Shown here piece after piece: positions 1 through 5,423 of a stretch of DNA of 5,423 nucleotides. The stretch lies in the NCBI GenBank assembly GCA_003542955.1, contig DPJP01000214.1, positions 3,086 through 8,508 of the forward strand, given 5' to 3'. Both the position numbers and the translations under genes were made by a program. Numbering within the stretch: the first letter of the stretch is position 1; each line of letters opens with the position of its first letter. The stretch comes from Armatimonadota bacterium. GTDB lineage: Bacteria > Armatimonadota > Zipacnadia > Zipacnadales > UBA11051. Under the pieces are notes generated by a model. The model saw only the letters and a list, made by a program, of their open reading frames with translations. It ran no database searches and was not told where the DNA came from.

Positions 1-3000
1 CAGATCGCTGTGCATCCCGACCCAGCCGATGTCCGCCTGATGGCGGCTCTGGACGATGTCCGCCGGGGCTCGGCCTGCCCCCGGGAAGTCATACCAGAAG
101 TAGCCGAACGCACCGCCGTCCTCGGCGCCGAAGACCTGCTCGGAGTACCACTTGAAGTACGGGTTGCCGGTCCGGGAGGCCAACAGCAGCATGTTCCGCG
201 AGTCGCTCGAAACAGGGCCGGAGATGTTCTCATCGCCGAAATGGGCACGGTCGCACCACGGCGGGTGCATGTAGAGCTTGAACCAGCCGTTGTTGCGGCA
301 GAAGGCCTTCTGGTGCATATCCAGACCCGTGGCCGACTTGAGCGCGCTGATGTAGGTCTCCGCGTAGTAGACGCTGTACTTCCAGTAGCTGACGCCCTGG
401 CACCAGCCACCCTCCTCCCCACCCCACGGCGGGTACAGAGGCGTGTAGGTTGATGCGATGAACCTGAACCACTCATCGGCCTCCGGTGCGTCCCCCGCCA
501 GCGCAATGGCGATGATGCCCAGAAACCCCATCGAGGTCCAGCCGTGGGAGTCGTATGGGTACTCGTAGATGGGCCTGCTGTCTTCCTTGAAGTCACGGGA
601 GAGGATGCGCCCGCGCGCGAGCACTGCATCCAACGCCACCGCGCGCTGCTCGGGCGTCATCAAGTCATAGGTCCAGTCATACACACAGGCGCTCTGCCAG
701 GCTATGTCACGGAACACCTGGTCGTGGTTGCGGTAGCCGGTCGTGCCTTCGGGGTTCCAGGTGGACAGCTCCAGGAGCCATCGCACCGCCGCGCGGCCAT
801 ACTTCTCGTCACCCGAGACCAGGTAGGCAAAGCCGAGGTCGAACAGCGGCCCGCACGCCCGCGCCCCCAGTGAGCGCAGCTCATTCATCTTCGTAACCGC
901 TTCACCGGTGAGACTCCCCGTCCGCGTGCTGAAGTCGAACTCCGGGCCCGGCTCCTGCGGGAGATCAGCCTCAGCATACGCCTGTGCGCGCCGCTCGAAG
1001 CTCTCCCACCACGCCGCGGCACCCGTCAATCGTCGCGCCCTGAAGCCCTCGAGGCTGTCGGCAGTGGCGTACACGCGGGGATGGGCGGCCGGAATCGCCG
1101 CCAGCAGCTCATCCGGGGGCGGGACGGGAAACTCGGTGGCATTCTCGGCAATCGAGAAGCTCCACGGCTCGGACCACTCCGCCTGCGCCCCCTGCGGGTC
1201 TGCGTACGTGTACCGCCAGTACCAGGTCTGCCTACCAAGCACCTTCGAGTAGCTCAAGCAGTTGTACTGCAGGCCCTCGACGGTGACGACACCGGCCGAG
1301 AAGTCCCTCGTGGGAGAAAGCGCGATGGTGTAGCTTTGCGCCCCGGCCTCCGGCGGCCAGGTGAAGTCAGGGGGGTTCTGGAGCACCTCGCGGCCGTCGG
1401 CGGGTGCACGGGGCGTCTGCAGAGCCCGAGTGGACGCCGCGACCTGTGGCGTCCACGTCTCGAGCGGCTCGATGCTCACATCGTCATAGAACAGGCTGCC
1501 AGTGCCACGCTGGTAGAGGATCAACTCCAGCCGCGTCGCGCCGGCCTGAACCACCTCCGCCGGAGCGCCGAAATCCAGCGTCTTCTCAGTCCATTCGTTC
1601 GCATCGACCCCTTGCACCACCACGGTCTCCGCGGAGTCGCCGGCCTCACCGGCCGCGTTCACCCAGTGATAGCGCAGCAACACAGCCGCCTCACCCTCGC
1701 CGCGGATGAACAAACGCACCCGGAACGCCGCCGCGGCCTTCGTCGGGGGAGTGGTCTGCACCACGCACGCACGGCTGCCGTGCTCCGGGAGGCCGGTGAT
1801 GCGAATCGAGCGCTCCCCTTCATGGCTCATCTCATCGCTGAGGGCCACCTCGAAGTTCTCGCCGTGGATGGCCTTGCTCCAGGCGTCGGGCAGACCGTCC
1901 CCGTTCTCATCGGCCTCGAAGCCCGGGTTCCTCAGAACCGGCAGCGGCGTGAGTGAGACGGTAGCAGTCGCGGTCGCCTCCGCGCCGCCGGCCCACCCCG
2001 CCAGCGCTTCCAGTAACACATCGTCGTAGTAGAGCGTCCCCTCCCCCATCTGGTAGAGGATGACCTCGATGCGCGCCTTGCCGGCCTTCAGCACCCCCTC
2101 CGCAGCACGGAACTCGTACTCCTGCTTCCTCCACTCGTTCGCGGAGAAATCCGTCGGGGTGACGCGCTGGGTCTCCTCGACTGGTGCGCCGTCAGCATCC
2201 GTATAGCGGAAGCGGAACACGACGTGGGACCTGCCCGTCCCCCGCATCCAGAAGCTCAGCCGATAGCCGGGAGAGACCTCGACCTCAGGGGTGTTCTGGT
2301 TGACGGCACTGCGCTCGGCGTGTCCCGGCAGCCCCGTCAGCCGCACCGACCTGGCCCCCGAGTGGAAGACATCATCCGCGAGGGCGATCTCGAACCCTTC
2401 GCCTGACATGAATGGCCGCCAGCCGTCCGGCTGTCCATCGCCGTCCTCATCGGCCTCGAAGCCGGGGTTGAGCAGCGTAGGCTGCCTGCCCGGCCCCACT
2501 GCCACAGGCGCCGCGGGCGGCGTGTAGGCATCCAGCGTCTCGATGGCGACGTTGTCATAGAACAGGTCGCCCTCACCCCGTTGGTATAGGAGAAGCTCGA
2601 TCCGGCCCTTGCCGACGGCCCTTACTCCCTCCGGAACCAGAAACTGGAAGCTCTGCTCAGTCCACGCATCGGCCGCGAGAGCGTCGATGTTGAAGTGGAA
2701 GGTCTCATCGTCGTCGGGGCCGTCGGGCGGCTTGAAGCGCAGGCGGAGGATGCCTGTCGCCTTCCCCTTTCCCTTGACGGCAAAGCTCAGCTTGTATGCG
2801 ACCGGGTAGTCGACTTCCACAGTCGTCTGGCCGAGGCATGCGCGGTCGCCGTGCTCCGCGGCGCCGCTGATGCGGGCGCATCGCGCGCCGTCATAGGCAT
2901 TCGCTGACAGACCGAAAGTGAAGCCGTCTCCCTCCGCAAACGGCCGCCAGTTGTCGGGCATGCCGTCGTTGTTCTCATCCAGTTCAAAGCTCGGGTTGAG

Positions 3001-3072
3001 CAGTGGAACCGGGGCGGCCGGGCAGATGCCCGCCACCAGGGCGAGGACCAGGCAGAGTACTGCTGTTCGCAT
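1..3072 (-). CDS. Secreted multi-domain heparinase II/III-like polysaccharide lyase (DUF4962-type), 3' end outside window
   Basis: Probably cleaves an acidic polysaccharide by beta-elimination outside the cell. I translated the frame line by line: 1024 codons, no stop, running off the edge. Residues 1-19 are a signal peptide (basic MRT, then a hydrophobic stretch ending CPA). Three carbohydrate-binding-like modules follow (about 25-180, 201-357, 381-538). Residues 552-640 look Fn3-like, with NPPDFTWPP and QTWYWRYTY as at the start of DUF4962 proteins. The toroid begins at HPRVYATADSLEGFRARR (664 on) and contains RNHD (His783), VYDWTYDLMTPEQR (797-810), DSHGW (His843), GGWCQGVSYWKY (Tyr896, Tyr899) and FGDENISG (945-952). 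His843 and Tyr896 or Tyr899 are the likely catalytic pair, by family analogy. ADIGWVGMHSDL at the edge looks like the first beta-sandwich strands. The ATG at 3072 has GGGAG 8 nt upstream; an in-frame stop lies at 3124-3126. The substrate cannot be read from sequence (heparin-like, alginate and other uronates are all possible). The family call is firm. Confidence 0.9.
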   Translation of the reverse strand, partial: MRTAVLCLVLALVAGICPAAPVPLLNPSFELDENNDGMPDNWRPFAEGDGFTFGLSANAYDGARCARISGAAEHGDRACLGQTTVEVDYPVAYKLSFAVKGKGKATGILRLRFKPPDGPDDDETFHFNIDALAADAWTEQSFQFLVPEGVRAVGKGRIELLLYQRGEGDLFYDNVAIETLDAYTPPAAPVAVGPGRQPTLLNPGFEADEDGDGQPDGWRPFMSGEGFEIALADDVFHSGARSVRLTGLPGHAERSAVNQNTPEVEVSPGYRLSFWMRGTGRSHVVFRFRYTDADGAPVEETQRVTPTDFSANEWRKQEYEFRAAEGVLKAGKARIEVILYQMGEGTLYYDDVLLEALAGWAGGAEATATATVSLTPLPVLRNPGFEADENGDGLPDAWSKAIHGENFEVALSDEMSHEGERSIRITGLPEHGSRACVVQTTPPTKAAAAFRVRLFIRGEGEAAVLLRYHWVNAAGEAGDSAETVVVQGVDANEWTEKTLDFGAPAEVVQAGATRLELILYQRGTGSLFYDDVSIEPLETWTPQVAASTRALQTPRAPADGREVLQNPPDFTWPPEAGAQSYTIALSPTRDFSAGVVTVEGLQYNCLSYSKVLGRQTWYWRYTYADPQGAQAEWSEPWSFSIAENATEFPVPPPDELLAAIPAAHPRVYATADSLEGFRARRLTGAAAWWESFERRAQAYAEADLPQEPGPEFDFSTRTGSLTGEAVTKMNELRSLGARACGPLFDLGFAYLVSGDEKYGRAAVRWLLELSTWNPEGTTGYRNHDQVFRDIAWQSACVYDWTYDLMTPEQRAVALDAVLARGRILSRDFKEDSRPIYEYPYDSHGWTSMGFLGIIAIALAGDAPEADEWFRFIASTYTPLYPPWGGEEGGWCQGVSYWKYSVYYAETYISALKSATGLDMHQKAFCRNNGWFKLYMHPPWCDRAHFGDENISGPVSSDSRNMLLLASRTGNPYFKWYSEQVFGAEDGGAFGYFWYDFPGAGRAPADIVQSRHQADIGWVGMHSDL
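1459..1932 (-). repeat. Carbohydrate-binding-like module 3 of the lyase
   Basis: Residues 381-538. It opens with RNPGFEADENGDGLPDAW and closes with SLFYDDVSIEPL. Asp388, Asn390, Asp392 and Asp396 form the calcium-type loop. It lies 180 residues (540 bp) after module 2, behind a Thr/Ala linker (EATATATVSLTP). It shares RLELILYQRGTG with the others and has one cysteine, Cys436, at the place matching Cys79 of module 1. Confidence 0.75.
2002..2472 (-). repeat. Carbohydrate-binding-like module 2 of the lyase
   Basis: Residues 201-357. It opens with LNPGFEADEDGDGQPDGW and closes with TLYYDDVLLEAL. Asp208, Asp210, Asp212 and Asp216 make the most complete calcium-type loop of the three. It shares RIEVILYQMGEG with its neighbours and has no cysteine. 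A Pro/Ala/Gly linker (about 185-198) separates it from module 1. Confidence 0.75.
2533..3000 (-). repeat. Carbohydrate-binding-like module 1 of the lyase
   Basis: Residues 25-180 of the lyase. The module opens with LNPSFELDENNDGMPDNW and closes with LFYDNVAIETL, the usual first and last strands of CBM4/9-like beta-sandwiches. Asp32, Asn34, Asp36 and Asp40 fit a D-x-[DN]-x-D-G-x-P-D calcium-type loop. The middle carries the shared string RIELLLYQRGEGDLFYD. Unlike module 2 it has two cysteines (Cys65, Cys79), 14 residues apart, that could form a disulfide. Confidence 0.75.
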
Positions 3073-3080
3073 TCTCGCTG

Positions 3081-3085
3081 CTCCC
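3081..3085 (-). promoter_or_regulatory. Ribosome binding site of the lyase
   Basis: GGGAG lies 8 nt before the ATG at 3072. Another in-frame ATG at 3087 would have GGAG directly touching it with no spacing, so 3072 is the better start; using 3087 would only add MGAAR in front of the signal peptide. Confidence 0.65.
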
Positions 3086-3294
3086 ATCTCCGTGTCATGC
3101 GTGGCGGTTCGCCTGAGGCCTGCTCATGCGGCGCCAGGCCATGGGGTCAGTTCGCCAGGCAGGGAGCGGAGCCCTTGCAGGTACCGGTTGTCCTCGACAC
3201 GTGGGGGTACTGCCTCAGAGGAACCCGCGGGAGCCTGCGCCGCCCTCGCTGTAGGAGTCCGCGGCGTCTGGGTAGCGCAGTCGGGCGATCGGCG

Positions 3295-3314
3295 CGCCGG
3301 CTCAACCACCGGCG
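3295..3314 (-). terminator. Possible hairpin after the ccdA-like gene (weak)
   Basis: A perfect 6-bp GC-only stem (CGCCGG / CCGGCG) with an 8-nt loop, starting 37 nt past the stop of the CcdA-like gene. No T-run follows on the minus strand, so it is not a standard intrinsic terminator. It could protect the 3' end of the message or be chance in GC-rich DNA. The rest of the 3073-3351 gap shows no convincing gene, RNA or promoter; the lyase may be read through from the operon or have a promoter I cannot recognise. Confidence 0.25.
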
Positions 3315-3351
3315 GTCGAGATGGCCGCTGACGCACCGCCCAACGCCGTCC

Positions 3352-4041
3352 TCACGCATGCCACAGCACGGAGAAACCGACGGCAATCAGGAGCCACCCG
3401 CCCGCGATCCGCAATCGGTACCCGTGCGGCGCCAGCCGCTCCAGGCCGGCCACCGACCCCGCGCACACACCGAGCAGCACGGCAGGGAGGGCGTGGCCCA
3501 GCGCGTAGAACAGCATCAGGGTTGCGGCATAGGCGGGTGCCTGCCGGGCCGTGGCCATCGACAGGATCGCCACCAGCGGCGGCGTTGCACAGGGCGTGGC
3601 CACCAGGCCCAGCAGGATACCAAGCGTGAAGGCGCCGGGGATACCCCTCAACCGCTCCCAGTAGCGTGCCAGGGGCGACACCGCGGCGAAGTTCAGCGGC
3701 AGCAGATCGGCCGTGAAGGCGCCGGCCAGGACGAGGATACTCCCTGCGACGAAGGCCCAGTGCCGCATCGACAGGCCCAGCAGCGGGGCAAGCATGCTCC
3801 CCGCCAGGCCGAGCGTCACGTAGACGATGCACAGGCCCGCGAGCACCGCGGCGGCAGCCGACACCCGCGCCGGTCCTCCGGCCCGGCCCTGGCCCCAGAG
3901 GTAGCCGGCAACCGCGGCGATCACCGGATAGGCACAGGGATTCAGGGAGGTGCACAGCCCGGCGAGGAAAGCCACCGGCAGCAGGCCAACCCCTCCGTCG
4001 CTGAGTTGGCCGGAGAGCTGCGCCGCCCAGTGCTCCAGCAT
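3352..4041 (-). CDS. ccdA: CcdA/DsbD-type transmembrane thiol-disulfide electron carrier
   Basis: An inner-membrane protein that passes reducing equivalents from cytoplasmic thioredoxin to an external thioredoxin-fold partner. It has 229 residues, normal for free-standing CcdA. The two conserved membrane cysteines are visible: Cys36 in SLNPCAYPV and Cys151 in ATPCATPP, matching the NPC/TPC signature of the family. I see six hydrophobic segments (about 17-45, 58-86, 96-116, 136-160, 168-196, 208-227). Cys30, Cys71 and Cys193 are extra. The ATG at 4041 is 4 nt past the stop of the thioredoxin gene and has only a weak AGAAG before it, which suggests re-initiation by the same ribosomes. The frame stays open upstream to 4518, but that part is Arg/Pro/Ser-rich, is antisense-like in composition and overlaps the thioredoxin gene, so I exclude it. 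Family is secure; whether it serves cytochrome c maturation or another thiol pathway is not shown, as no cytochrome gene is in view. Confidence 0.92.
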   Translation of the reverse strand: MLEHWAAQLSGQLSDGGVGLLPVAFLAGLCTSLNPCAYPVIAAVAGYLWGQGRAGGPARVSAAAAVLAGLCIVYVTLGLAGSMLAPLLGLSMRHWAFVAGSILVLAGAFTADLLPLNFAAVSPLARYWERLRGIPGAFTLGILLGLVATPCATPPLVAILSMATARQAPAYAATLMLFYALGHALPAVLLGVCAGSVAGLERLAPHGYRLRIAGGWLLIAVGFSVLWHA

Positions 4042-4045
4042 GCTT

Positions 4046-4549
4046 CTACTGCCCCTGCCCCGACTGCCCGGAGTCCCGGTGGCGTTCCACCTCTGTCCGC
4101 AGTTCGTCGAAGGGCAGATAGCCCTCGTGACGCCACAGCTCCGTGCCCGACGCGTCAACCAGGATCTGCGTGGGGACCATCCGCAGCCGCCACCTCTGAG
4201 CTTCGGCCGGGTGGATGTCGGTGTCCACACGCACCAGGTCAACAACACCGCTGAAGTGCTGCTCGGCCTCGGCCAGCACGGCCTGCATCCGCTTGCAGGC
4301 ATCGCACTCGTCAGAGCCGAACTCGGCCAGGCATGGCCGACCGGAGCCGGTTGGCACTGCCGGCGCCGCGGAAGCCGGACCGGCCGGCGAAGGCCCAACA
4401 GTGCAGCACGCAGACGAGCCCTCGGCAGGCCCAGCTGCCACCGCCAGGGCCGCCGCCTGGCGGGCGGCGCCGAAGTGCATGCCGGCGACAAACCCCAGAC
4501 CGCCGACGACCAGCACAAGCCCCACGGCGCGGTAAGCCTGCATGCGCAT
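4046..4549 (-). CDS. Membrane-anchored thioredoxin-family protein (CDAC active site)
   Basis: A probable external thiol reductase or oxidoreductase. It has 167 residues: an N-terminal anchor (about 8-24, AVGLVLVVGGLGFVAGM), an Ala/Pro/Gly-rich linker (about 27-70) and a thioredoxin fold. PCLAEFGSDECDACKRM gives the redox pair Cys82-Asp-Ala-Cys85, and RMVPTQILVDASG supplies the cis-proline (Pro126). DLVRVDTDIHP is the usual strand between them. Odd points are a Cys48-Cys49 pair in the linker and Cys73 just before the fold. The chosen ATG follows the prepilin stop by 8 nt, with the stop codon fused to the Shine-Dalgarno (TGAGGGAG). An ATG two codons later (4543) has 9-nt spacing to GGGAG and is equally possible. 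The frame is open further upstream to 4732, but that part overlaps the prepilin and looks random. Its place directly before a CcdA-like gene marks it as the external electron acceptor. Confidence 0.9.
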   Translation of the reverse strand: MRMQAYRAVGLVLVVGGLGFVAGMHFGAARQAAALAVAAGPAEGSSACCTVGPSPAGPASAAPAVPTGSGRPCLAEFGSDECDACKRMQAVLAEAEQHFSGVVDLVRVDTDIHPAEAQRWRLRMVPTQILVDASGTELWRHEGYLPFDELRTEVERHRDSGQSGQGQ

Positions 4550-4557
4550 GATCTCCC

Positions 4558-5214
4558 TCAAGGTGCGTTCTTCCACATGTTCCGCGGCTGCAGCGTCTGT
4601 TCGTACCGCGCCCACTTCGCGTGGCCGTCGTAGAACAGGTAGTTGCTGCCACCCCGGTGCCGAGGCTGAACCGGCCAGACCGGCGGAGCGGCGGGCATCG
4701 CGTGGTCGTGGTAGAGCGGGCACACGCGACATGTAGCCTTCTCGGATTCCCCCAGCATGATGAGTTCAGCCGGGTAGTAGAGGTCCGAGAATGCGCCGAT
4801 CCCCCCGAAAGGCAGCCCCGCGTAGTTCACATTCGTCGGGTCAAGGGTGAAGCCGTCGCAGAGGTACCCGTAGCTGCCCACGAAGCTGTGCCCGCCGACG
4901 GCCCCCCGGTGCGAGGGACACGCCAGCACCTGGCTGTTCTTCACATACGGCATGATGAGCTCGAACCAGTAGATAGTCGGCGCCTGATTGAAGTCAGACA
5001 GGTTCCGCAGGCAGTGCGGCACGTACATCTCGTCATAGTCGTCCGCGTACATCAACGACGCCTTGCCCAGTTGGCTCAGGTTGCTCAGGCACGAGATGCT
5101 CCTCGCCTTCTCCCGTGCCTGGGCGAATACGGGGAAGAGAATCGCAGCGAGAATGGCAATGATGGCGATCACGACGAGCAGTTCGATCAGCGTGAAGCCT
5201 GCACTCCGCACCAT
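4558..5214 (-). CDS. Prepilin-like protein with N-terminal methylation motif and DUF1559-type C-terminus
   Basis: A pseudopilin-like, membrane- or surface-exposed protein of unknown role, processed by prepilin peptidase. It has 218 residues. The leader MVRSAG is followed by FTLIELLVV with Glu at mature position 5, then a hydrophobic helix to about residue 28 and [41 protein letters not shown] (185-201) is the H-x9-DG-type motif that ends this family. Six cysteines are present (42, 68, 99, 119, 162, 165). Cys42 and Cys99 are common family positions; the Cys162-Arg-Val-Cys165 pair struck me as unusual. I chose the ATG at 5214, with GAGGGGG 7 nt upstream; the GTG at 5244 lies before the predicted transcription start and so should not be on the message. 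GGGG can pair with TCCC next to the start, possibly masking the binding site. It is the first gene of the redox unit. Such proteins occur in many copies per genome with no known specific function. Confidence 0.92.
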   Translation of the reverse strand: MVRSAGFTLIELLVVIAIIAILAAILFPVFAQAREKARSISCLSNLSQLGKASLMYADDYDEMYVPHCLRNLSDFNQAPTIYWFELIMPYVKNSQVLACPSHRGAVGGHSFVGSYGYLCDGFTLDPTNVNYAGLPFGGIGAFSDLYYPAELIMLGESEKATCRVCPLYHDHAMPAAPPVWPVQPRHRGGSNYLFYDGHAKWARYEQTLQPRNMWKNAP

Positions 5215-5221
5215 TGGGAGG

Positions 5222-5228
5222 CCCCCTC
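5222..5228 (-). promoter_or_regulatory. Ribosome binding site of the prepilin-like gene
   Basis: GAGGGGG lies 7 nt before the ATG at 5214. It supports that start over the GTG at 5244. The following TCCC (5216-5219) could fold back onto the G-run. Confidence 0.6.
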
Positions 5229-5233
5229 TTCGT

Positions 5234-5280
5234 CCGCGTTGCACTGAGTATAGGGCCGCTCACAGCGCGTGTCAACGCGG
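5234..5280. promoter_or_regulatory. Inverted repeat bracketing the promoter, possible operator
   Basis: CCGCGTTG (5234-5241) and its exact complement CAACGCGG (5273-5280) enclose the whole core promoter, 31 nt apart. One arm overlaps the -35 box and the other the predicted transcription start. A second, shorter inverted repeat, CGCGT-GTCA-ACGCG (5266-5279), sits on the -35 box. Only one arm would be transcribed, so this would act as DNA rather than as an RNA hairpin. A repressor site is an inference. Confidence 0.4.
5247..5275 (-). promoter_or_regulatory. Sigma70-type promoter of the prepilin-thioredoxin-ccdA unit
   Basis: Minus-strand TTGACA (5270-5275), a 17-nt spacer and TATACT (5247-5252): a consensus -35, optimal spacing and one mismatch in the -10, in GC-rich DNA where such a match is unlikely by chance. 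The start of transcription would be near the A at 5240, giving a leader of about 26 nt. This also settles the prepilin start. Confidence 0.8.
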
Positions 5281-5314
5281 ATTTTAGGGGATCAAGTCGT
5301 ATCACACTGCTCGC

Positions 5315-5422
5315 TCAGTCCGAATTGCCGACTGCGGCAGGGTCCGGCAGCCCCATACGCGCTAACATCAGAACACCTGACATGAGCAGCCCGAGCGATG
5401 TCCATTTCCTGCGCCTCGGAAG
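5315..5422 (-). CDS. Possible C-terminal end of an upstream gene (partial, unrecognised)
   Basis: An open minus-strand frame enters from the window edge and stops at 5315-5317. Its 35 residues consist of a basic start (PRRRK), a hydrophobic stretch (about WTSLGLLMSGVLMLA) and a polar tail (RMGLPDPAAVGNSD), as expected for a protein ending in one membrane helix. The stop is about 40 nt before the -35 box. Two other frames are also partly open here and the piece is too short for a family call. Confidence 0.3.
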   Translation of the reverse strand, partial: LPRRRKWTSLGLLMSGVLMLARMGLPDPAAVGNSD

Positions 5423-5423
5423 C

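Noticed and set aside
10..453. Plus-strand open frame of 147 codons
   Set aside because: Antisense to the heparinase-like domain, whose minus-strand frame carries clear family motifs throughout this stretch.
1081..1956. Plus-strand open frame of 291 codons
   Set aside because: Antisense to the lyase, in the same codon register. Its product mirrors the lyase codons and shows no family motif.
1459..3000. Recent DNA-level tandem duplication or satellite-like repeat of about 540 bp
   Set aside because: The period is real, but similarity is mostly at protein level with many base differences and unequal linkers, so the modules are old duplications rather than a recent repeat.
3267..3332. tRNA-like text on the plus strand (GGGTAGCGCAGTCGG, then GGTCGAGAT)
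   Set aside because: The D-arm-like and T-loop-like pieces do not sit on a cloverleaf: no matching acceptor stem, and the T-arm stem does not pair over five bases.
3124..3336. Possible 70-codon gene in the gap between CcdA and lyase
   Set aside because: No ribosome site, Arg/Pro/Ser-rich product, and no family resemblance. Nothing distinguishes it from chance.
3302..3955. Minus-strand open frame of 217 codons
   Set aside because: Overlaps the CcdA-like gene in another frame and lacks membrane segments or motifs; composition is typical of an out-of-frame GC-rich translation.
3097..4254. Long plus-strand open frame of 385 codons
   Set aside because: It lies antisense to the clear CcdA-like gene. 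Its product is rich in Arg, Gln, Gly and His with no recognisable domain, as expected opposite a GC-rich gene.
4621..5247. Plus-strand open frame of 208 codons
   Set aside because: Antisense to the prepilin-like gene; Val/Arg/His-rich with no motif.
5318..5336. Imperfect palindrome CAGTCCGAATTGCCGACTG upstream of the promoter
   Set aside because: Only the outer five base pairs and the central AATT are symmetric; the inner positions mismatch. There is no T-run for a terminator and it is far from the -35 box.
5382..5423. Possible plus-strand gene start (MSSPSDVHFLRLGS) running off the window
   Set aside because: No Shine-Dalgarno upstream and only 14 codons visible. It competes with the minus-strand tail at the same place, and neither is provable.

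Overview
The window is GC-rich and bacterial, and everything convincing in it is coded on the minus strand. The prepilin-like protein at 4558-5214 has an N-terminal methylation motif followed by the string [12 protein letters not shown] and a C-terminal H-x9-DG-type motif ([14 protein letters not shown]). In my experience of the family that combination is typical of Armatimonadota and nearby groups; the planctomycete version usually reads more like FPAVQAAREAAR. I therefore favour an Armatimonadota-like bacterium, as an inference from one gene.

Reading in the direction of transcription (from high to low coordinates): the first ~110 bases may hold the 3' end of an upstream gene (5315-5422, weak). 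A near-perfect sigma70-type promoter follows (TTGACA, 17-nt spacer, TATACT, 5247-5275), bracketed by an 8-bp inverted repeat that could be an operator. It drives a tight three-gene unit: a DUF1559-type prepilin-like protein (4558-5214), a membrane-anchored thioredoxin-fold protein with a CDAC active site (4046-4549), and a six-helix CcdA/DsbD-type electron carrier (3352-4041). The gaps are only 8 and 4 nt, so translation is probably coupled. CcdA would carry electrons from the cytoplasm across the membrane to the external thioredoxin domain. The unusual part is the partner: the first gene is a pseudopilin-like protein with six cysteines, including a C-x-x-C pair.

A 279-nt gap with one small GC-rich hairpin and no clear promoter separates this unit from a very large secreted polysaccharide lyase-like protein (1-3072, minus strand, cut by the window edge). 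I followed its frame codon by codon and it is open for all 1024 codons. It has a signal peptide, three tandem ~155-residue carbohydrate-binding-like modules each starting with a calcium-loop-like motif, an Fn3-like segment, and a heparinase II/III-type alpha-toroid domain followed by the very start of the beta-sandwich domain. This is the profile of an organism that degrades uronic-acid-containing polysaccharides outside the cell.

The many long open frames on the plus strand, and the other minus-strand frames, are by-products of high GC and codon bias opposite or beside these genes. No rRNA, tRNA, insertion sequence or CRISPR array is visible.
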